Below are positions 43,739 to 53,100 of a stretch of 64,000 nucleotides of DNA, piece by piece. Within the stretch, counting starts at the first letter, position 1, and every line of letters starts with the position of its first letter. The position numbers and the translations under genes were made by a program. Origin of the DNA: Methylocystis echinoides (lineage in GTDB: Bacteria; Pseudomonadota; Alphaproteobacteria; Rhizobiales; Beijerinckiaceae); the NCBI RefSeq assembly GCF_027923385.1, contig NZ_BSEC01000001.1:310001-374000 (forward strand), given 5' to 3'. The notes beneath the pieces were generated by a model. It was not told the DNA's origin, made no database searches, and saw only the letters and a list, made by a program, of their open reading frames with translations.

Positions 43739-44272
43739 ATGACAAAGACAAACCTCGTCCTTCTCGGCCGTTTCGGCGCGCCCCATGGCGTGCGCGGCGA
43801 GATTCGCCTGCAAAGCCACACGGCCGATCCGATGGCGATCGCGACCTATGGCGCGCTGACCGACAAGAGCGGCGCGAAAAGCTTCACCCTTCTCTCCGTC
43901 CGCCCGCAGGGCAAGGACATGCTGGTCGCCCGCGTCGAGAGCGTGACTGATCGCGCGGGCGCCGAGGCGCTGACGGGCGTCGAACTCTTCATCGCGCGCG
44001 ACAAACTTCCCGAGCCGGAAGACGAGGACGAGTTCTACCTCGCCGATCTCGTCGGCCTGCGCGCGGAAAGCCGCGACGGCGCCGCCATCGGGACAGTTGT
44101 CGCCTTACGCAATTTCGGCGCGGGAGACATTCTGGAGATCGCGCCAGCAGGCGGCGGCGAGACGCTGATGTTTCCCTTCACCAAAGCGGTGGTTCCGGTG
44201 GTCGCCGTCGCGGAAGGGCGCGTGGTGATCGAGCCGCCGGTGGAAGTCGAGACCGAAAGGGACGAGGGCTAG
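43739..44272 (+). CDS. rimM: 16S rRNA processing protein RimM
   Basis: Assembly factor for the head of the 30S subunit, binding S19. The 177-residue protein has the N-terminal beta barrel LVLLGRFGAPHGVRGEIRLQSHT and RVESVTDRAGAEALTGVELFI. The PRC-like C-terminal domain reads EFYLADLVGLRAES, IGTVVALRNFGAGDILEIAP and MFPFTKAVVPVV. The first part of the frame upstream of the ATG at 43739 lies in the palindromic element and is not coding. trmD follows 33 bp downstream. Confidence 0.95.
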   Translation: MTKTNLVLLGRFGAPHGVRGEIRLQSHTADPMAIATYGALTDKSGAKSFTLLSVRPQGKDMLVARVESVTDRAGAEALTGVELFIARDKLPEPEDEDEFYLADLVGLRAESRDGAAIGTVVALRNFGAGDILEIAPAGGGETLMFPFTKAVVPVVAVAEGRVVIEPPVEVETERDEG

Positions 44273-44305
44273 CGGCGTCCGGCGCCCGCGTGCCATAAGC
44301 GCCCC

Positions 44306-44995
44306 ATGTGGCGCGCGACGATCCTCACGCTTTTTCCCGAGATGTTTCCCGGCCCCCTCGGTCTTTCGTTGGCGGGTGACGCGCTCTCGCGCGGCGTCTG
44401 GGCGCTCGACTCCCAACAGATTCGCGAGCATGGCATCGGCCGGCATCGCGCCGTGGACGACACGCCCGCCGGCGGCGGCGCCGGCATGGTCATGCGCGCC
44501 GATGTGCTCGCCGCCGCGCTCGATGCGGCGGCGCCCGCCGATGATCCCCGCCCGCGCCTTCTCATGAGCCCGCGCGGCGCGCCGCTCACGCAGGCCCGCG
44601 TGCGCGATCTCGCGGCGGGGCCGGGCGCCATCATCCTCTGCGCGCGCTTCGAGGGCGTCGACGAGCGCATCATCGCCGCGCGCCAGCTCGAGGAGGTCTC
44701 GATCGGCGATTACATCCTCTCGGGCGGCGAGGTTGCGGCGCTGGCGCTGATGGACGCCTGCGTCCGGCTGCTGCCGGGCGTCATGGGCGAGGAGCGCTCG
44801 GGGGAAGAGGAGAGTTTCGAGGACGGCCTGCTGGAATATCCGCAATATACGCGGCCCCGCGATTTCGAGGGCCGGGACATCCCGGAGATCCTGCTTTCGG
44901 GCGATCATGGAAAGATCGCCAGATGGCGACATGAGCAGGCGCTGGCGCTCACGCGGGCGCGGCGGCCCGATCTGCTCTCCGGGCGCAAGGGGTAA
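44306..44995 (+). CDS. trmD: tRNA (guanine-37-N1)-methyltransferase
   Basis: SPOUT-fold enzyme that methylates G37 of tRNAs to prevent frameshifting. The 229-residue protein begins [18 protein letters not shown] and contains [26 protein letters not shown]. The knot region reads [49 protein letters not shown]. The end is [34 protein letters not shown]. All typical. The usual next gene, rplS, is not found downstream in this window. Confidence 0.97.
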   Translation: MWRATILTLFPEMFPGPLGLSLAGDALSRGVWALDSQQIREHGIGRHRAVDDTPAGGGAGMVMRADVLAAALDAAAPADDPRPRLLMSPRGAPLTQARVRDLAAGPGAIILCARFEGVDERIIAARQLEEVSIGDYILSGGEVAALALMDACVRLLPGVMGEERSGEEESFEDGLLEYPQYTRPRDFEGRDIPEILLSGDHGKIARWRHEQALALTRARRPDLLSGRKG

Positions 44996-45020
44996 GGCGT
45001 CAGGATCGGTGAGGCGGCTT

Positions 45021-45111
45021 GCCCCTCACCCTGGCCCTCTTCCCGCAAGCGGGGCGAGGGGAACAGGCTCCCTCGCCCCGCGACAGCGGGGAGAGGGTTG
45101 GGGTGAGGGGC
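45021..45111. repeat. 91-bp palindromic element with inverted ends
   Basis: The ends are perfect 11-bp inverted repeats (GCCCCTCACCC at 45021-45031 and GGGTGAGGGGC at 45101-45111). Inside are two smaller palindromes (CCCTCTTCCCGC / GCGGGGCGAGGG and CCCTCGCCCCGC / GCGGGGAGAGGG). It is related to the elements at 17810, 41376 and 43607 but is the GGGTGAGGGG-ended form. It lies between trmD and the host-attachment-type gene. Confidence 0.7.
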
Positions 45112-45131
45112 AGGGCCGCGACGCGCGCGCC

Positions 45132-45593
45132 TCAGCCGGCCGGCTTCAGCGCCAGCGCCTTCTCGATCTCGGGAAGCGGATGCTTGGTCAGGTCCTTGTG
45201 CAGCTCGCCGGCGACCTTGCCCTGCGCCTTCACGGACAGATCCTTACGAATTTCGCCGAGCGTCTTCGGCGGCGCGACGATGACGATTTCCTTCAGCGCG
45301 CCGCTCTCCGCCGCCGCGTTGATGCGGTCGGCCATGGCGCGGGCGAAGCGCTCTTCCTCGAGCTCGTGCCAGTCGACATTGCCCATGCTGCTGCGCGCAT
45401 GCGAGCCGGCCGAGGCGAAGGCGCGCCCAGGGGCGTCGGAGCCCTGCGCGCGCGTCGGCGGATTGTCGTCGACGCGCGTCTCGATGACGCGCAGATCAAG
45501 GATCTCGGCGTCCCCCTGATTTTCGAAAAACAGCGCCCGTCGGCCGTCCCCGACGAGCACCCACGCGCCGTTATGCACCGCAATTGCGCTCAT
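45132..45593 (-). CDS. host attachment protein family (AtsE-like)
   Basis: A 153-residue soluble protein: NGAWVLVGDGRRALFFENQGDAEIL at the start, PGRAFASAGSHARSSM in the middle, then FARAMADRINAAAESGALKEIVIVAPPKTLGEIRKDL and GKVAGELHKDLTKHPLPEIEKAL. This is the host-attachment protein family (PF10116), named from Agrobacterium binding to plant cells. Homologues occur in many non-plant bacteria, so attachment should not be assumed. It is transcribed toward trmD. Confidence 0.85.
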   Translation of the reverse strand: MSAIAVHNGAWVLVGDGRRALFFENQGDAEILDLRVIETRVDDNPPTRAQGSDAPGRAFASAGSHARSSMGNVDWHELEEERFARAMADRINAAAESGALKEIVIVAPPKTLGEIRKDLSVKAQGKVAGELHKDLTKHPLPEIEKALALKPAG

Positions 45594-45693
45594 ATCATCC
45601 CTCGCTCGTGAAACCGTCGCTCATGATGTGCGGCTTCGCGAGGGGAGAGCAAGCTTGGCGTTTCGCGCCAAAAAGACGCGCCCGCCTCTTTCG

Positions 45694-45975
45694 TCAGGCG
45701 GCGAGCTTTTTGGGCGCGGCCGCCCCCTGCTGCATTTGCTGCACCACAGCCATCAGCTCACCCTGGGCCGAATGCGCGGCGCCGGCGAACGCCTCGGCGC
45801 GGCGATGAATCCGCGCCTCGTTGAACGCCCAGACGAGATAGCACACCGCTCCGATGAACAGGAGCGCCGTAAACGGTTCGCCATTTCCGAAAAAGGATAG
45901 ATCGGGCGCACATTCGTTGGCGTATTCACAGGCGTCCGACCAGTCCTGCAGATACTGTCTGACCGATTCCAACAT
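45694..45975 (-). CDS. single-pass membrane protein of unknown function
   Basis: A 93-residue protein with a short N-terminal helix (two Cys in DACEYANECAPDL), one membrane segment (PFTALLFIGAVCYLVWAFNEARIH), and an Ala/Gln-rich cytosolic helix ending APKKLAA. AAGGAGGT before the ATG is an excellent ribosome-binding site, which supports real translation. No family is recognised. Confidence 0.6.
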   Translation of the reverse strand: MLESVRQYLQDWSDACEYANECAPDLSFFGNGEPFTALLFIGAVCYLVWAFNEARIHRRAEAFAGAAHSAQGELMAVVQQMQQGAAAPKKLAA

Positions 45976-46308
45976 GGAGACCTCCTTGCCAAGTCACGCT
46001 GCCGGAAAATGCTTTCCGCTTCGTGGATGGCCTTCTCGCGCATCTCCGTCGCGCTGTTTGTGCGTTGCAACATATAATGCGCATCGAACCTTACGCCAGA
46101 GTAAATTTGATCTGGGCTTCTAAAACTATCCCCATGATTGCTATGGCTCTGCGCCAAATCGCCGCAGCGCACAAAGATGTCGCAGCCTGCGCAAATTCTG
46201 ATCGTGAAACAGGCCGACTTCCGACAAAAAAGGGGCCCCGCCGGGGGCCCCTGCAAGGGATGACAGTCAGCGTGACGCACAGTTCGCGTCAGCGTCCACG
46301 GAGGGCGC
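45976..46308. other. 333-bp intergenic region
   Basis: No convincing gene; AT content is higher in the middle (46060-46140). It holds the promoter region of the small membrane protein and the terminator of mcd at 46225-46252. Confidence 0.5.
46225..46252 (-). terminator. intrinsic terminator of mcd
   Basis: Stem AGGGGCCCC / GGGGCCCCT with a short GCCG loop at 46231-46252. On the minus strand it is followed by TTTTTT (46226-46231), 57 bp after the mcd stop codon. Confidence 0.9.
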
Positions 46309-47979
46309 TCAGCCTTCCAGCAGACGGCGCGCGATCACCTGCGCCTGAATCTCCGCCGCGCCCTCGAAGATGTTGAGGATGCGGGCGTCGCAGAGGACGC
46401 GGGAGACCGGATATTCCAGCGCGAAGCCATTGCCGCCGTGGATCTGCAGGGCGTTGTCCGCCGCCGCCCAGGCGACGCGGGCGCCGAGCAGCTTGGACAT
46501 GCCGGCCTCGAGATCGCAGCGCTTGCCCTCGTCCTTCTCGCGCGCTGCGAAATAGGTGATCTGGCGGGCGACGTGAATCTCGACCGCCATGGAGACGATC
46601 TTGTTGAAGACGCGCGGGAAGGCGAACAGCGGCTTGCCGAACTGGATGCGCTCCTTGGCGTATTTCAGGCCGAGGTCGAGGGCGCATTGCGCCACGCCCA
46701 GCGCGCGGGCGGCGGTCTGGATGCGGGCCGACTCGAAGGTCTCCATGAGCTGCTTGAAGCCCTTGCCCTCCTCGCCGCCGAGGAGATTCGCGGCCGGCAC
46801 TTCGAAATTGTCGAAGCCGATCTCGAACTCCTTCATGCCGCGATAGCCGAGCACCTCGATCTCGCCGCCGGTCATGCCCTTGGCCGGGAAGGGCTCGGCG
46901 TCCGTGCCGCGCGGCTTTTCGGCGATGAACATGGAAAGGCCCTTGTAGCCCTTCTCGTTCGGGTTGGTGCGGGTCAGCAGGGTCATGATGTCGGCGCGGA
47001 CCGGATGGGTGATCCAGGTCTTGTTGCCGGTGACCTTGTAGACGTCGCCCTCGCGCACGGCGCGGGTGCGCAGCCCGGCGAGGTCGGAGCCGTTGTTCGG
47101 CTCGGTGAAGACGGCGGTGGGGAGAATTTCGCCGGTCGCGATCTTCGGCAGATATTTGTTCTTCTGCTCCTCCGTGCCGCCGACGAGGATCAGCTCGCCC
47201 GCGATCTCGGAGCGCGTGCCGAGCGAGCCGACGCCGATATAGGCGCGCGACAGTTCCTCGGAGACGACGCACATGGCGATCTTGCCCATGCCCGAGCCGC
47301 CGTATTCCTCCGGAATGGTGAGGCCGAAGACGCCCAGCTCCGCGAGGCCGCCAATGACCTCGAGCGGGATATATTCGTTCTTCGCGTGCCACTCCTGCGC
47401 GAAGGGCACGACATTGTCGGCCGCGAATTTGCGCATTTCGCTGCGGATGGCCTCCAGCGTCTCGTCGAGACCGGTGGCGCCGATGGTCTCGGCGGCGGCG
47501 TGATGGTCGATCAGCTCGGCGAGGCGGGCGCGATTGGCGGGCGTGTTGCCGGAGAGGATCAGGCGATCCACCGAGGCCGGGCGCTTCGCGGCGACCTGCT
47601 GGGCGGAGAGGCCGAAGTCGGCGAGACGGACGGTCTCGCCCTGGCTCATCGGAATGCCGCCATAGACCTGGGCGAGCAGCTCGGCGTAGCCGATCTGGTT
47701 GAGAAGCTCTTCCGTCTCGCCATAGGCGCCTTCGGCCGAGAGACGCTCGGCGTAGTCGATGAGCTCCTTGAGCCCCTGCACATAGGTCGCGAACCAGGCG
47801 AGGCCATGGGCGGCGTGCTGGTCGGCCTCGATCAGCTCATTGGAGAGCTTGCCGTCTTTCGTGACGCGGGCGCGGACGGAGGCGAGGGACTCATTGTAGA
47901 GACCTTCGACGGCGACGAGCGCGTCCTTGGCGTCGGAGAGCCAGTTGGCGGGTTCGAGTTTCAAGACGGCTGCGGTCAT
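46309..47979 (-). CDS. mcd: (2S)-methylsuccinyl-CoA dehydrogenase
   Basis: FAD-dependent acyl-CoA dehydrogenase of the ethylmalonyl-CoA pathway: oxidises (2S)-methylsuccinyl-CoA to mesaconyl-CoA. The 556 residues include a ~165-residue N-terminal extension (LSAEGAYGETEELLNQIGYAELLAQVYGGIPMSQGETVRLADFGLS) that ordinary acyl-CoA dehydrogenases lack and that marks Mcd. The catalytic domain shows GVFGLTIPEEYGGSGM, AVFTEPNNGSDLAGLRTRA, KTWITHPVRADIM, and the C-terminal ALQIHGGNGFALEYPVSRV. The active-site Glu is in LNIFEGAAEIQ (Glu539). The pathway regenerates glyoxylate for the serine cycle. It has its own terminator. Confidence 0.93.
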   Translation of the reverse strand: MTAAVLKLEPANWLSDAKDALVAVEGLYNESLASVRARVTKDGKLSNELIEADQHAAHGLAWFATYVQGLKELIDYAERLSAEGAYGETEELLNQIGYAELLAQVYGGIPMSQGETVRLADFGLSAQQVAAKRPASVDRLILSGNTPANRARLAELIDHHAAAETIGATGLDETLEAIRSEMRKFAADNVVPFAQEWHAKNEYIPLEVIGGLAELGVFGLTIPEEYGGSGMGKIAMCVVSEELSRAYIGVGSLGTRSEIAGELILVGGTEEQKNKYLPKIATGEILPTAVFTEPNNGSDLAGLRTRAVREGDVYKVTGNKTWITHPVRADIMTLLTRTNPNEKGYKGLSMFIAEKPRGTDAEPFPAKGMTGGEIEVLGYRGMKEFEIGFDNFEVPAANLLGGEEGKGFKQLMETFESARIQTAARALGVAQCALDLGLKYAKERIQFGKPLFAFPRVFNKIVSMAVEIHVARQITYFAAREKDEGKRCDLEAGMSKLLGARVAWAAADNALQIHGGNGFALEYPVSRVLCDARILNIFEGAAEIQAQVIARRLLEG

Positions 47980-48115
47980 TCTTGTTTCCTACCCGGAATG
48001 AGGCCCGTTGCAGGGCGGACTGATGGGAAATTTTGAGGCCCTTCATGCCGCCATTTCGGCTGCGACGCAACAGGAACGGCCTGCGCCGCATCATCGCGGG
48101 CGAAGGCGAAGCGGG

Positions 48116-48134
48116 CGATAGCCAAAAGCTATCG
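48116..48134. other. small hairpin upstream of mcd
   Basis: Perfect 7-bp stem CGATAGC / GCTATCG with a CAAAA loop in the 226-bp gap 47980-48205. On the plus strand it has no T-run. It could be a terminator remnant or operator; nothing else is recognised in the gap. Confidence 0.3.
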
Positions 48135-48205
48135 ACGGGTTGGAAAAGCCTTGCGTGCAGGCGCGGCGTCGCCCCAATGACGGCCGAGGACCTCAGGCCA
48201 GACAG

Positions 48206-48718
48206 TTAACGTCCGACGAGCATCGCGACCCTCGCCGCGATCAGTTTCCAGAAGAGCCGCAAGGGAAAGGCGCGATAGCCGGGCGCGTCCGACGGCAGCG
48301 GGAGGTCCGACTTTCTGCGTCGCGTCTGATTCCGCATCTCGATCGGCGGCAGGTCCCCTTGATAGCGCGCGCGGTAGCTCGAGACCCAAAATCCCGGTTC
48401 GAATTTCAGGAACATGCCCGAATTACAGCAGGAGGCGACCACCCGTCGCGTCGGCGAGCCGGGTTCGAGTCGATGGTCCGCCAGCAGGTCCGCGCCGGAC
48501 AGGCAATGAAAGCGATCGTCGCGGTAGACCAGATAGGGCGTGCCCCCGTCCGGGTCGCGGACAGGCGGCGCGCCGGGAAGCGCTTCGATGCGCCGGCCGC
48601 CTTCCTGGCAATCGCTGCAATAGCAGACCGCGCTCAGGATCGGCTCTCCCACGGCCTCACAACGGACGCGCCCGCACGCGCAGGAGGAAATTCTGTTTCT
48701 CATCGGTCCCAGCCTCAA
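48206..48718 (-). CDS. GFA-like (CENP-V fold) zinc protein
   Basis: A 170-residue protein with zinc ligands of the glutathione-dependent formaldehyde-activating enzyme fold: SCACGRVRCEAVGEP, SAVCYCSDCQEGGRRIE and VASCCNSGMFLKFEPGFW. It differs from the classic GFA enzyme by a shorter middle and a basic C-terminal helix (FPLRLFWKLIAARVAMLVG). Most members of the fold are uncharacterised, so a role in formaldehyde metabolism should not be assumed. It lies 5 bp from the P450 gene on the same strand and is probably co-transcribed. Confidence 0.75.
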   Translation of the reverse strand: MRLGPMRNRISSCACGRVRCEAVGEPILSAVCYCSDCQEGGRRIEALPGAPPVRDPDGGTPYLVYRDDRFHCLSGADLLADHRLEPGSPTRRVVASCCNSGMFLKFEPGFWVSSYRARYQGDLPPIEMRNQTRRRKSDLPLPSDAPGYRAFPLRLFWKLIAARVAMLVGR

Positions 48719-48723
48719 GTCGA

Positions 48724-50085
48724 TCAGACGGGCGTCACCCGCACCGGCAGCCCGCCTTTCGCGCGCGTGGTGAAATCCGGCGCGAGTTCGATGAGAGGAC
48801 CCTCGACCGGCTCGAAACGAAAGTCCCGCACCAGTGTCGCGAGGATCGTGACCATCTCCAGCATCGCGAAGCTCATGCCGATGCAGATGCGGGGCCCGGC
48901 GCCGAAGGGCAGATAGGCGCAGCGAGGACGCGCCTTCGCCTTCTCCGTCGCAAAACGTTCGGGATCGAAGGCGTTGGGCTCGTCCCAGAGCTTCTCATGG
49001 CGGTGCAGCGCCCAGATCGCGACATAGACCGGCTCCTTCGCTGGAATCCGGTAGGGCCCGAGCGTCGTGTCGGCGCGCGGCTGGCGCCCGATGGCGGCCG
49101 CCGGCGGAAAGAGGCGCATCGATTCCTGAATGACCTGCTTCGTGAAATGGAGTTTTTCGACTGTCTCGGGGCCGATGGCGGCGTCGGCCGCGACGTCGCG
49201 CGCCTCCTGCCGCAGCCGCTCCTGCGACGCCTGATCCTTCGCGAGAATCCACAGCGCCCAGGCCAGCGCGACGGCGGAGGTCTCATGTCCGGCCACCATC
49301 AACCCGTAGAGATTGGAGATCAGCACGGGGTCGCTCATCTGCCGGCCGGTCTCCGGGTCTTTCGCGGCGAGGAGAAGGTCGACGATCGCCGGCGTCTCGG
49401 ATAGCGCCGCCGTGCGCCGCTCGGCGATGATGCGCGCCGTCTCCGCGTGGAGATACCGCAACTGTCCACGGATGTTGCGCGAGCCCGGATAGGGAAACCA
49501 TCGCGGCAGACTCAAGAACGCATAAAATCGCGTCCACGCCATGCCCTGAAGACTTGCGAGCATGGCGGCGAGATATCTGTCGCGGTCGAAGGCGCCGGGC
49601 GCGCTCAGCAGCGCGCGTTCGATGACGGCGAAGGTCACTTGCGACATTGCATGCGCGATGTCGACCGCCCCCGATGGCGGCGCGCGGCGCCACGACCCGG
49701 CCTGCGCCTCGGCGCATTCGGAAAATCGAGGGACCAGGGCCAGCAGATGCTCATGCCGGAACGCCGGCGCGAGGGCCCGGCGCTGCCACCGCCACTCCGC
49801 CCCTTCCGCGAAGAACAGCGCATTTTCGGTGATGTTCGCCGAGAGCGCCGCCGTCGTGAGGATATCGCGCCCGAACGCGTCGGCGCGTGCGACAAGCATC
49901 TCCTCGATGAGGTCAGGGTCGGTCAGATAATGGGTCTTGGGGATGATCGGCCACACGCCGTCCAGAGCGAAATAGCCGCCCCGATAGGCTTCAGGCGGCC
50001 AGTTTTCGAGGAAATTGCGCAGCGCCGATCGGTAACTTGGGCGCGCATTTGGCGTGAAGGGGATGAAGGCTGGATCGTGAAACAT
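48724..50085 (-). CDS. cytochrome P450
   Basis: Heme-thiolate monooxygenase of 453 residues. The I-helix oxygen motif is VAGHETSAVALAWALW, the ExxR motif QESMRLFPPAAAIGRQ, the PERF-like FDPERFATEKAKARP, and the heme-binding cysteine FGAGPRICIGMSFAMLE. It is soluble, with no membrane anchor; the chain resembles bacterial CYP4/CYP102-like fatty acid or steroid hydroxylases in the SN and AGHETS blocks. The ATG at 50085 is chosen; upstream sequence is low-complexity. No ferredoxin or reductase gene is adjacent. It is followed by the GFA-like gene. Confidence 0.92.
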   Translation of the reverse strand: MFHDPAFIPFTPNARPSYRSALRNFLENWPPEAYRGGYFALDGVWPIIPKTHYLTDPDLIEEMLVARADAFGRDILTTAALSANITENALFFAEGAEWRWQRRALAPAFRHEHLLALVPRFSECAEAQAGSWRRAPPSGAVDIAHAMSQVTFAVIERALLSAPGAFDRDRYLAAMLASLQGMAWTRFYAFLSLPRWFPYPGSRNIRGQLRYLHAETARIIAERRTAALSETPAIVDLLLAAKDPETGRQMSDPVLISNLYGLMVAGHETSAVALAWALWILAKDQASQERLRQEARDVAADAAIGPETVEKLHFTKQVIQESMRLFPPAAAIGRQPRADTTLGPYRIPAKEPVYVAIWALHRHEKLWDEPNAFDPERFATEKAKARPRCAYLPFGAGPRICIGMSFAMLEMVTILATLVRDFRFEPVEGPLIELAPDFTTRAKGGLPVRVTPV

Positions 50086-50212
50086 AGTGGCTTGCCTTCG
50101 GCATGAACGTTTTTTCCGTAAGCCAGGTTCTTGGCAATATTTAGCTAAGTTCTCGCTATGATCTCTGCTTCCTCGAGCTCTCAAGCCGGTCCAAACCGTC
50201 TCCGGCTGCCCG

Positions 50213-51625
50213 TTACGGCCGCGCGCGGCGAAAACCGCTTGCGGCGATGACGGCAAGAACCAACGCCGGCAGGGCCATGCCCGCGAGCGGCGCGGCGATG
50301 GCGTCCGCTGGGGCGTCAAGGCTTTCGCCGAAACGCGGAAGCGCGTTGTAATCCGCCGCCGTCATCGACGCCCCGGCCTGCGCGCGGGTGAGGAAGAAGC
50401 TTCGCCACTCGGCGTGAAAGCCGCTGATCTTCTCCAGAAAGCCGCGATAGCGCGCCTCCCCCGTTCCCGCGACATCGGCCAGCGCGCCATAGGCGAGCAG
50501 CGTCGGCGAGAGGAAACTGAGCCGGTCGGCGAGCGCGCGCTGGCGGGCGAGCTGCGCGTCATGCTGCGCAACAACCGCCTCGACGCGCGTGAAGGCGGCC
50601 TCCTGCGTCGCGAGCCGGCGCAGCGTGCCTTCGCGGGCGGGTTTAGCGCCCGAATGCTCGTCGACATAGCGGGCCAGCGCGGCGTCGCGGGCCTTGTCGG
50701 CGTCGGTCGCGGCGGCGCGGGCGGCGAGCGTCATCTCGATGCGCGAGGGCGCGGGATGGGCGAAGGCGGCGAGGCTGTTGATCGCCGCCGGCGCGAGCAG
50801 CGCCAGCGCCACCCAGGCGCAGATGAGGGTCAGGGCGTTGAAGGCCGAGCTTTTGCCCAGACCGTCGACGGCCGCCGCCAGCGCCGCCCAGAACAGGCCA
50901 TAGACCAGAATGATCGCCGCAAGCCGCAGCGCGTCGGCGGAGAACAGCGCGCCCGGGCCGGCGAAGACCGCGACGCCCAGCGCCACGGCGACGAGCGTCA
51001 CGCCGATCGGCGCCGCGACGCGGGCGCAAAGCTTGGCCCCGAGCACGGCGCCGGGTCGGCGCGCCGAAGCGAGCGTCATGGCCAGCGTGCCCTGTTCGCG
51101 TTCGCCGGCCAGCAGATTGAAGCCGAGCGCCAGAATGACCAGCGGAAAGACATAGGCGACGATGAAGGCGAGGTCGGTCGCGCCGGCGAGGAGATGCGCC
51201 GGATTGTCGATCTCGTCGGCGAAGAGAAAGCCGTCCTTCGAGCCTGTCGTCACCTTCACCACCGGCGGATAAAGATCGCTCTGCCCGGTCGCGATCAGCG
51301 CCAGCGGCTGCGGTGCCAGCGCCGCCACGCGCGCGGCCGGGCCGCCGCCCATGAAGGCGGCGTTGCGCGGATCGCGATAGGGCGGCGGCTCCTCCTGCGT
51401 CTCGCCCTTTTCGAGTCTGGCGAGGCTTTTCTTCAGGCCGTCTATGCGCGTTGCTTCCTCCGCGCGGGCGGCGGCGACGATCTCCCCTTGCGCCGCCACC
51501 CGGGCGGCGCCGGTCGAGAGTGCAAACAGCGTCGCGGCGGCGAGCGCGAGCAGCGCCAGCCAGACCGCGCGCTCGCGCAGGAGCATCAGCGCCTCGGCGC
51601 GAAAGCCGGCGAGAAAGGCCTTCAT
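50213..51625 (-). CDS. ABC-2 type exporter permease, second subunit
   Basis: A 470-residue membrane protein of the DUF3526-type ABC permease family. The first helix is RAVWLALLALAAATLFALSTG, followed by a large periplasmic loop (~residues 45-170) and five more helices. The cytosolic gate region is FNLLAGEREQGTLAMTLASARRPGAVLGAKL, a coupling motif conserved in NosY-like permeases. Another extracytoplasmic segment precedes the last helix. The ATG overlaps the previous gene's stop (ATGA), so it is co-translated with its sister permease. Substrate unknown. Confidence 0.85.
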   Translation of the reverse strand: MKAFLAGFRAEALMLLRERAVWLALLALAAATLFALSTGAARVAAQGEIVAAARAEEATRIDGLKKSLARLEKGETQEEPPPYRDPRNAAFMGGGPAARVAALAPQPLALIATGQSDLYPPVVKVTTGSKDGFLFADEIDNPAHLLAGATDLAFIVAYVFPLVILALGFNLLAGEREQGTLAMTLASARRPGAVLGAKLCARVAAPIGVTLVAVALGVAVFAGPGALFSADALRLAAIILVYGLFWAALAAAVDGLGKSSAFNALTLICAWVALALLAPAAINSLAAFAHPAPSRIEMTLAARAAATDADKARDAALARYVDEHSGAKPAREGTLRRLATQEAAFTRVEAVVAQHDAQLARQRALADRLSFLSPTLLAYGALADVAGTGEARYRGFLEKISGFHAEWRSFFLTRAQAGASMTAADYNALPRFGESLDAPADAIAAPLAGMALPALVLAVIAASGFRRARP

Positions 51626-53100
51626 AGCGGGCTCAGCCGGCGCGTCGCGGCACGCGCGAAGAGGAAGGTCACAAGCAGCCAGCCGATGAGCCCCGCCAGC
51701 GCCTCGCGGGCGCCCGCGAGGGCGAAGCCGGCGCCCGGCGCGGCATAGGCGAAAGCGGCGATGCGCTTCCACAGTTCCGGCCCCGCGACATAACGCTCGT
51801 CGCGCTGGAAGTGGATGATGTTGTCGCTGACCTCGTTCTGGATCATGCGTCGATGCGCCTCGGCGGCGGTGGCGAAATCGAATTGCGCGCGGCTGTCGGA
51901 GCCCGCGAAGGCCATGGAGAAGGGCCGCATGGCGAGCAGCGGAAACACGAAGCCCGCCGCCTCGGCCAGCGCGTCCTGCCGGTCGAACGCCGCCTGCAGG
52001 GCGCCGAAATGCCTGTCGAAAATGGCGTAGCCGTTTTCATCGTCCTTGCGCAGGCTCAGGCCGCGAAAGCTCACCGGCAGATCCTCGACGCGGGCGACGC
52101 CATATTGCTTGAGCACATCGTCACGGAAGGCCTTGAAAGCCGGATGCGTCTCGTCATGGCCGAAGGTCTGCGCCTTGTCCTTCGCGATGGCCGCGCGGAA
52201 TTGTTGCGCGGTCGGCGTCGGCGCCAGCGCGCGGGCGACATCGGCCGCGAGGCGCGGCGCCACGAAGGAATTGACGAGCCAGAAGGCGAGCAGCGCGACG
52301 AGCGCGGCGCGGCTCGTCTTCGCCAGCGCCGAAACGCCGAGCGTGAGGAAGGCGAAGCCGGCGAGATAGGCGCCGTAGCCGAAAGTCAGCGCGCCGAGGC
52401 GCAGGAACTGATCGGCAAGAGCGAGTTTCGTCGTATCGGTGAGCAGCGCCAGGGCCAGCGCGGCGCCCGCGACGGCGGGGGCGAGCAGCGCGACGGTTGC
52501 GCCCGCGAGCGCCAGCGCCTTGCCGGCGAGAAGGTCAGAAGGCCGCGCGCCGAGACTGAGAAGCTGCTTCAGCGTGCCGCTCTCGCGCTCGCCCGAAAAG
52601 CTCGCGAAGCCGGCGAGGAGCACGATGAGCGGCGCGACGATCTGGAGGATGAAGGCGAGCGACAGGCCGCCGAGCCGAGCCGCCACGCCGCCGTCGCGCG
52701 CGGCGCGGAACTGCGCCTCATTCTGCTTGTGCGCCTCGAGCCAGACGGCGGCGCCGACATAAGGATCGACGCCGGGATCGGCGAGCGCGAGCGGGCTCGT
52801 CGGCTTGAAGGCGTATTGGCCGAAATGCGCGGCGGCGTGGGGGTTCTTGGCGCTCTGGCTGGTCCACAGCAGCCGGTCGGCTTCGGCGGCCGCCGCGCGC
52901 TCGCGCGTCAGCCGGGCGTTTTCCGCGGCGCCGAAAGCGAGCGCCGCCGCCATCAGCAGCAGGGTCACGACAAAGAGCGCGAGCAGCCGCCGGTCGCGGC
53001 GCATCTCGAGGGCTTCGCGGGCGGCGACGGCGCGGATCACGCGCCAGCGGCCGGGCGCGGTCGGCGCCGTCACGGCGGGGGTCAGCGCGAGATCGCTCAC
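51622..53100 (-). CDS. ABC-2 type exporter permease, first subunit
   Basis: A 492-residue sister of the next permease: N-terminal helix LLALFVVTLLLMAAALAFGAAENARL, periplasmic segment, FASFSGERESGTLKQLLSLGARPSDLLAGKAL (same coupling motif), and a large periplasmic domain ending HFQRDERYVAGPELWK. The GTG start at 53100 is used because it overlaps the ATPase stop (GTGA), giving coupled translation. The two permeases are similar enough to form a heterodimer. Confidence 0.83.
   Translation of the reverse strand: MSDLALTPAVTAPTAPGRWRVIRAVAAREALEMRRDRRLLALFVVTLLLMAAALAFGAAENARLTRERAAAAEADRLLWTSQSAKNPHAAAHFGQYAFKPTSPLALADPGVDPYVGAAVWLEAHKQNEAQFRAARDGGVAARLGGLSLAFILQIVAPLIVLLAGFASFSGERESGTLKQLLSLGARPSDLLAGKALALAGATVALLAPAVAGAALALALLTDTTKLALADQFLRLGALTFGYGAYLAGFAFLTLGVSALAKTSRAALVALLAFWLVNSFVAPRLAADVARALAPTPTAQQFRAAIAKDKAQTFGHDETHPAFKAFRDDVLKQYGVARVEDLPVSFRGLSLRKDDENGYAIFDRHFGALQAAFDRQDALAEAAGFVFPLLAMRPFSMAFAGSDSRAQFDFATAAEAHRRMIQNEVSDNIIHFQRDERYVAGPELWKRIAAFAYAAPGAGFALAGAREALAGLIGWLLVTFLFARAATRRLSPL

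Noticed and set aside
48206-48718. True glutathione-dependent formaldehyde-activating enzyme
   Set aside because: Zinc motifs fit the fold only; length and C-terminus differ, so the enzyme name was not used.
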